From the NCBI GenBank assembly GCA_947460795.1, contig CANHJA010000083.1:1-9020 (forward strand): a stretch of DNA of 9,020 bases, written 5' to 3'. The notes beneath the pieces are model-generated. The model searched no databases, had not been told where the DNA came from, and saw only the letters and a list, made by a program, of their open reading frames with translations. The position numbers and the translations under genes are program-made. Source of the stretch: Bacteroidota bacterium. Its GTDB lineage: Bacteria > Bacteroidota > Bacteroidia > Chitinophagales > Chitinophagaceae. This document shows, in pieces, positions 7,069 to 9,020 of this stretch (positions within the stretch are counted from its first letter, which is position 1; every line of letters begins with the position of its first letter).

Positions 7069-8082
7069 ATGACGGATAGGGCTAAAAAAATAATACGCAA
7101 TATGTTCTTTTTGTTATCGGTGCCGATAATAATAGGAGCGTATGTGTATGCTCAAAATAGTTCAAAAGGTGAATTCTATAAAGGGTTGATTGTAACTATT
7201 GAAAATCCTGAAATTAATTTTGTGACTAAAGATGAAGTAATTAAAATCATTGAAGATTTGGGAATTTACCCAGAACAAACATTGATCAATACAGTTAACT
7301 GTAAAGAAATAGAAAAAAATATCGAAAATAATCAATGGGTAAAGTCAGCGGAAATATTTGTTTCAGCCAATAATTTTATAAATGTAAAAGTGCAACAAAA
7401 AAATCCTGTAGTTCGTATTCAACAAAAAGACAGCACCGATTATGCTTATTATTTAGATGAATTTGCTAATCCAATTCCTTTAAGCAAAAAATACACACCT
7501 CGAGTTTCAGTGGTAACTACAGAGCGATTGGCATTTACTAAAACCGATTTAAAAATGAAATCTGCGATAGTTCAATTGGCTCAATTTATTGACAAAGACA
7601 CATTTTGGAGTGTAGCAATTTCACAAATTGATGTCGATGCAAAAAATCAACTATTGTTAATTCCAATGATAGGAACTCAAACAATTGTTTTGGGTAGTAC
7701 AGATGATTTAGAAAATAAAATGGCTCGATTATTTACTTTTTATCAACAAGGTATAAATACTATAAAATGGAGCTTATATGACGAAATAGATTTGCGATTT
7801 AAAGGACAAATTGTATGTAGAAATACACGAGGCGAAATTTTAGCAGAAGATCCATATGCAAAGGAAATTCCTAAAGCGAAACAAGATGCACAAAAAGCAA
7901 TTTCAACTCCTAAGCAAGATGCTGCTAAAAAAGAAGTGCCAAAAGTAAAAGTTGAAAAGACAGCAAATAAAAAACCGGAATCTAAGAAAGCACCTGCTGA
8001 AATGAAAAAAAAGGAGGTTGTCAAAGAATCAAAAAAACAACCTAGCGCAACTAAGTCAAACAATAATAAACAAACAAACTAA
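7069..8082 (+). CDS. ftsQ: FtsQ-like divisome protein with lysine-rich C-terminal tail
   Basis: FtsQ is a single-pass membrane protein that links early divisome components to the septal synthase in the periplasm. The sequence is weakly conserved, as is usual for the family, and the call rests on architecture plus position between murC and ftsA. Seen: a short basic N-terminus (RAKKIIR, 4-10), one membrane segment (about 12-28), a POTRA-like region (about 38-112, with TKDEVIKII and the NNQWVKSAEIF stretch at 87-97) and a beta-rich region (about 113-260, with YYLDEFANPIPL at 127-138, SQIDVD and IVLGSTDDLENKMARL). Residues 265-337 are low complexity, 22 lysines in 73 residues with many Ala, Pro, Glu and Gln. 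E. coli FtsQ has 276 residues, so this tail accounts for the excess. Given the predicted N-in topology the tail would be periplasmic. The start lies two bases after the murC stop, without a Shine-Dalgarno sequence. Stop TAA. Confidence 0.9.
   Translation: MTDRAKKIIRNMFFLLSVPIIIGAYVYAQNSSKGEFYKGLIVTIENPEINFVTKDEVIKIIEDLGIYPEQTLINTVNCKEIEKNIENNQWVKSAEIFVSANNFINVKVQQKNPVVRIQQKDSTDYAYYLDEFANPIPLSKKYTPRVSVVTTERLAFTKTDLKMKSAIVQLAQFIDKDTFWSVAISQIDVDAKNQLLLIPMIGTQTIVLGSTDDLENKMARLFTFYQQGINTIKWSLYDEIDLRFKGQIVCRNTRGEILAEDPYAKEIPKAKQDAQKAISTPKQDAAKKEVPKVKVEKTANKKPESKKAPAEMKKKEVVKESKKQPSATKSNNNKQTN
7870..7932 (+). repeat. Short imperfect repeat in the FtsQ tail
   Basis: Two similar peptides occur 13 residues apart: PKAKQDAQK (residues 268-276) and PKQDAAKK (281-288). 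Both contain KQDA followed by lysine. The underlying bases are only partly alike (AAACAAGATGCA and AAGCAAGATGCT). This could be a decayed duplication or chance in a low-complexity Lys/Ala/Pro region. Confidence 0.35.
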
Positions 8083-8094
8083 AAACTTAAAAAT

Positions 8095-8101
8095 AGATAT
8101 T
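8095..8101 (+). promoter_or_regulatory. AGATATT leader before ftsA start
   Basis: AGATATT fills positions -7 to -1 before the ftsA ATG at 8102. AGATA is in the same register as the murD and ftsW leaders. It lies in the 19-base ftsQ-ftsA spacer, which shows no promoter or terminator. An initiation role is inferred. Confidence 0.28.
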
Positions 8102-9020
8102 ATGCAAAAAGAAAATCCTGTAATCGTTGGTCTAGATATTGGTACCACAAAAATTGCATGCATCGCTGGTCGTAAAAATAAATTCGGGAAACTAGAAATT
8201 TTAGGTTTCGGAAAATCAGACAGCAGTGGCGTAACTCATGGTATGGTCTTGAATATTGAAGATTGTATAAAGTCGATACATGTTGCATTGGATATGTGTA
8301 TGGCTAGCAATCCTAATTTAACCATAAAAGAAGTTTATGTAGGCATTGCAGGTCATCATATTAAAAGTATTCAAACTCATGGAGACCGAGTTTTAGCAAA
8401 TATTGAAGAAGAAATTCGTAAAGAAGATATAGATAGTTTGTTGAAAGATCAATACAAAACCTTCCTTCCTTCTGGTGATCAAATCATTGATATTATTCCT
8501 CAAGATTTTACAGTAGATTCATTGTCAGGTTTTTCAATGCAAGAAGTTATTGGCATGACAGGTATCAAAATCGGTGCTAATTTTCATATTGTTACAGGTG
8601 ATAAAACGGCAATTAGAAATATACATCGTTGTGTAACTCGTGCCGATTTAAGTACGAAAGATTTAGTGTTGCAACCATTGGCCTCAGCTGCTGCAGTAAT
8701 GTGTCCTGAAGATTTTGAATCAGGTGTAGCAATTGTTGATATTGGTGGTGGAACAACTGATTTAGCAGTGTTTCATGAAGGTATGTTAAAACATACGGCA
8801 GTTATTCCAATTGCTGGTGTGAATATTACGAATGACATTCGTCAAGGTTTGGGTGTATTGCGTTCTCAAGCAGAACAAATGAAAACACAATTTGGAATGG
8901 CATTGGCAGACGAAGCAAAATCAAATGCGTTTATTACTATTCCTGGTTTAAAAGGGCAACAACCGAAAGAGCTTTCAGCTAAAAATTTAGCGCACATTAT
9001 TCAATGTCGTATGGAAGAAA
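8102..9020 (+). CDS. ftsA: FtsA, actin-like cell division protein (5' part)
   Basis: FtsA is an actin-fold ATPase that ties FtsZ filaments to the cytoplasmic membrane and recruits later division proteins. The frame runs off the right edge after 306 codons plus one base. Against the E. coli length of 420, the remaining C-terminal part, including the membrane-binding amphipathic helix, is outside. Seen: the phosphate-1 loop GLDIGTTKIA (10-19), a 1C-type (SHS2) subdomain at roughly 84-165 starting near VGIAGHHIKS (80-89), IPQDFTVD (132-139) and the phosphate-2 loop VDIGGGTTDLAVF (212-224). IAGVNITNDI (237-246) and the 1C subdomain in place of the MreB/DnaK arrangement support FtsA. The ATG at 8102 gives the typical short N-terminus of nine residues before GLDIG. 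The frame is also open upstream to base 8006, but that stretch is A-rich ftsQ coding sequence and not conserved FtsA. ftsZ is expected next. Confidence 0.96.
   Translation, partial: MQKENPVIVGLDIGTTKIACIAGRKNKFGKLEILGFGKSDSSGVTHGMVLNIEDCIKSIHVALDMCMASNPNLTIKEVYVGIAGHHIKSIQTHGDRVLANIEEEIRKEDIDSLLKDQYKTFLPSGDQIIDIIPQDFTVDSLSGFSMQEVIGMTGIKIGANFHIVTGDKTAIRNIHRCVTRADLSTKDLVLQPLASAAAVMCPEDFESGVAIVDIGGGTTDLAVFHEGMLKHTAVIPIAGVNITNDIRQGLGVLRSQAEQMKTQFGMALADEAKSNAFITIPGLKGQQPKELSAKNLAHIIQCRMEE

Larger units (their letters stand above)
1..9020 (+). other. Interior of a dcw (division and cell wall) operon
   Basis: Eight genes run in one direction in the order murE-mraY-murD-ftsW-murG-murC-ftsQ-ftsA. The gaps between them are 25, 24, 27, 1, -4, 2 and 19 bases. 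No gap contains an inverted repeat followed by a T run, or a recognisable Bacteroidota promoter (TTTG with TAnnTTTG), so co-transcription from a promoter upstream of the window is the simplest reading. The order matches the known Bacteroidota arrangement, in which mraZ, rsmH, ftsL and ftsI precede murE and ftsZ follows ftsA. Those flanking genes are inferred and not seen. murF, murB and ddl, which sit in the dcw cluster of many Proteobacteria, are absent from this section. Confidence 0.88.

Noticed and set aside
7743..8063. A 106-codon open frame on the - strand across the ftsQ tail
   Set aside because: It is the complement of the Lys/Ala-rich tail, which produces Phe/Leu/Ser/Ala-rich runs. 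There is no recognisable protein family and no separate spacer for expression signals.
8018..8101. In-frame TTG start for ftsA at 8018, next to AAAAGGAGG, adding 28 codons
   Set aside because: The purine string touches the TTG with no spacing, it falls in ftsQ lysine codons, and the added residues are A-rich low-complexity sequence. The ATG at 8102 gives the normal FtsA N-terminus. GGAGG also occurs inside murE, mraY and murC with no start nearby.
1..9020. A hidden accessory or defence system, mobile element or CRISPR array
   Set aside because: Every base outside 19-27 base spacers is in a recognised cell wall or division gene. There are no direct repeat arrays, no integrase- or transposase-like sequence, and no obvious change in base composition.

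Overview
This window is a section of the division and cell wall (dcw) gene cluster of an AT-rich bacterium, almost certainly a member of the Bacteroidota. All eight genes lie on the + strand in the order murE (3' half only), mraY, murD, ftsW, murG, murC, ftsQ, ftsA (5' part only). Four things point to Bacteroidota. The gene order lacks murF, murB and ddl. MraY is long, with an extra loop of the kind seen in that phylum. FtsW carries the FLPHPYSD version of its active-site loop. No start codon has a Shine-Dalgarno sequence; they have A-rich leaders instead. I cannot place the organism below phylum level with confidence.

Layout: 1-750 is the end of MurE, the meso-diaminopimelate-adding ligase. 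776-2047 is MraY, which makes lipid I. 2072-3412 is MurD, the D-glutamate ligase. 3440-4618 is FtsW, the SEDS septal glycosyltransferase. 4620-5717 is MurG, which makes lipid II. 5714-7066 is MurC, the L-alanine ligase. 7069-8082 is FtsQ, a divisome scaffold with an unusual lysine-rich C-terminal tail. 8102 to the right edge is FtsA, the actin-like membrane anchor of FtsZ. Spacers range from 27 bases down to a 4-base overlap, so no stretch is long enough to hold another gene. I see no RNA gene, mobile element, CRISPR array, terminator or recognisable promoter. The section reads as the interior of one long operon.

How the genes work together: MurC, MurD and MurE add L-Ala, D-Glu and meso-DAP in turn to UDP-MurNAc in the cytoplasm. 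MurF, which is not here, would complete the pentapeptide. MraY moves the product onto undecaprenyl phosphate and MurG adds GlcNAc to give lipid II. FtsW polymerises lipid II at the septum, presumably with an FtsI encoded upstream. FtsQ and FtsA belong to the machine that positions and activates this synthesis, and ftsZ is expected just beyond the right edge.

No previously undescribed system is visible. This is a conserved housekeeping region. The points worth a second look are lineage-specific details: the MraY periplasmic insertion, the basic tail of FtsQ, the acidic tail of FtsW, shared AGATA leaders before three start codons, and a frameshift-type heptamer in the ftsQ tail next to a reading frame that is open into ftsA.
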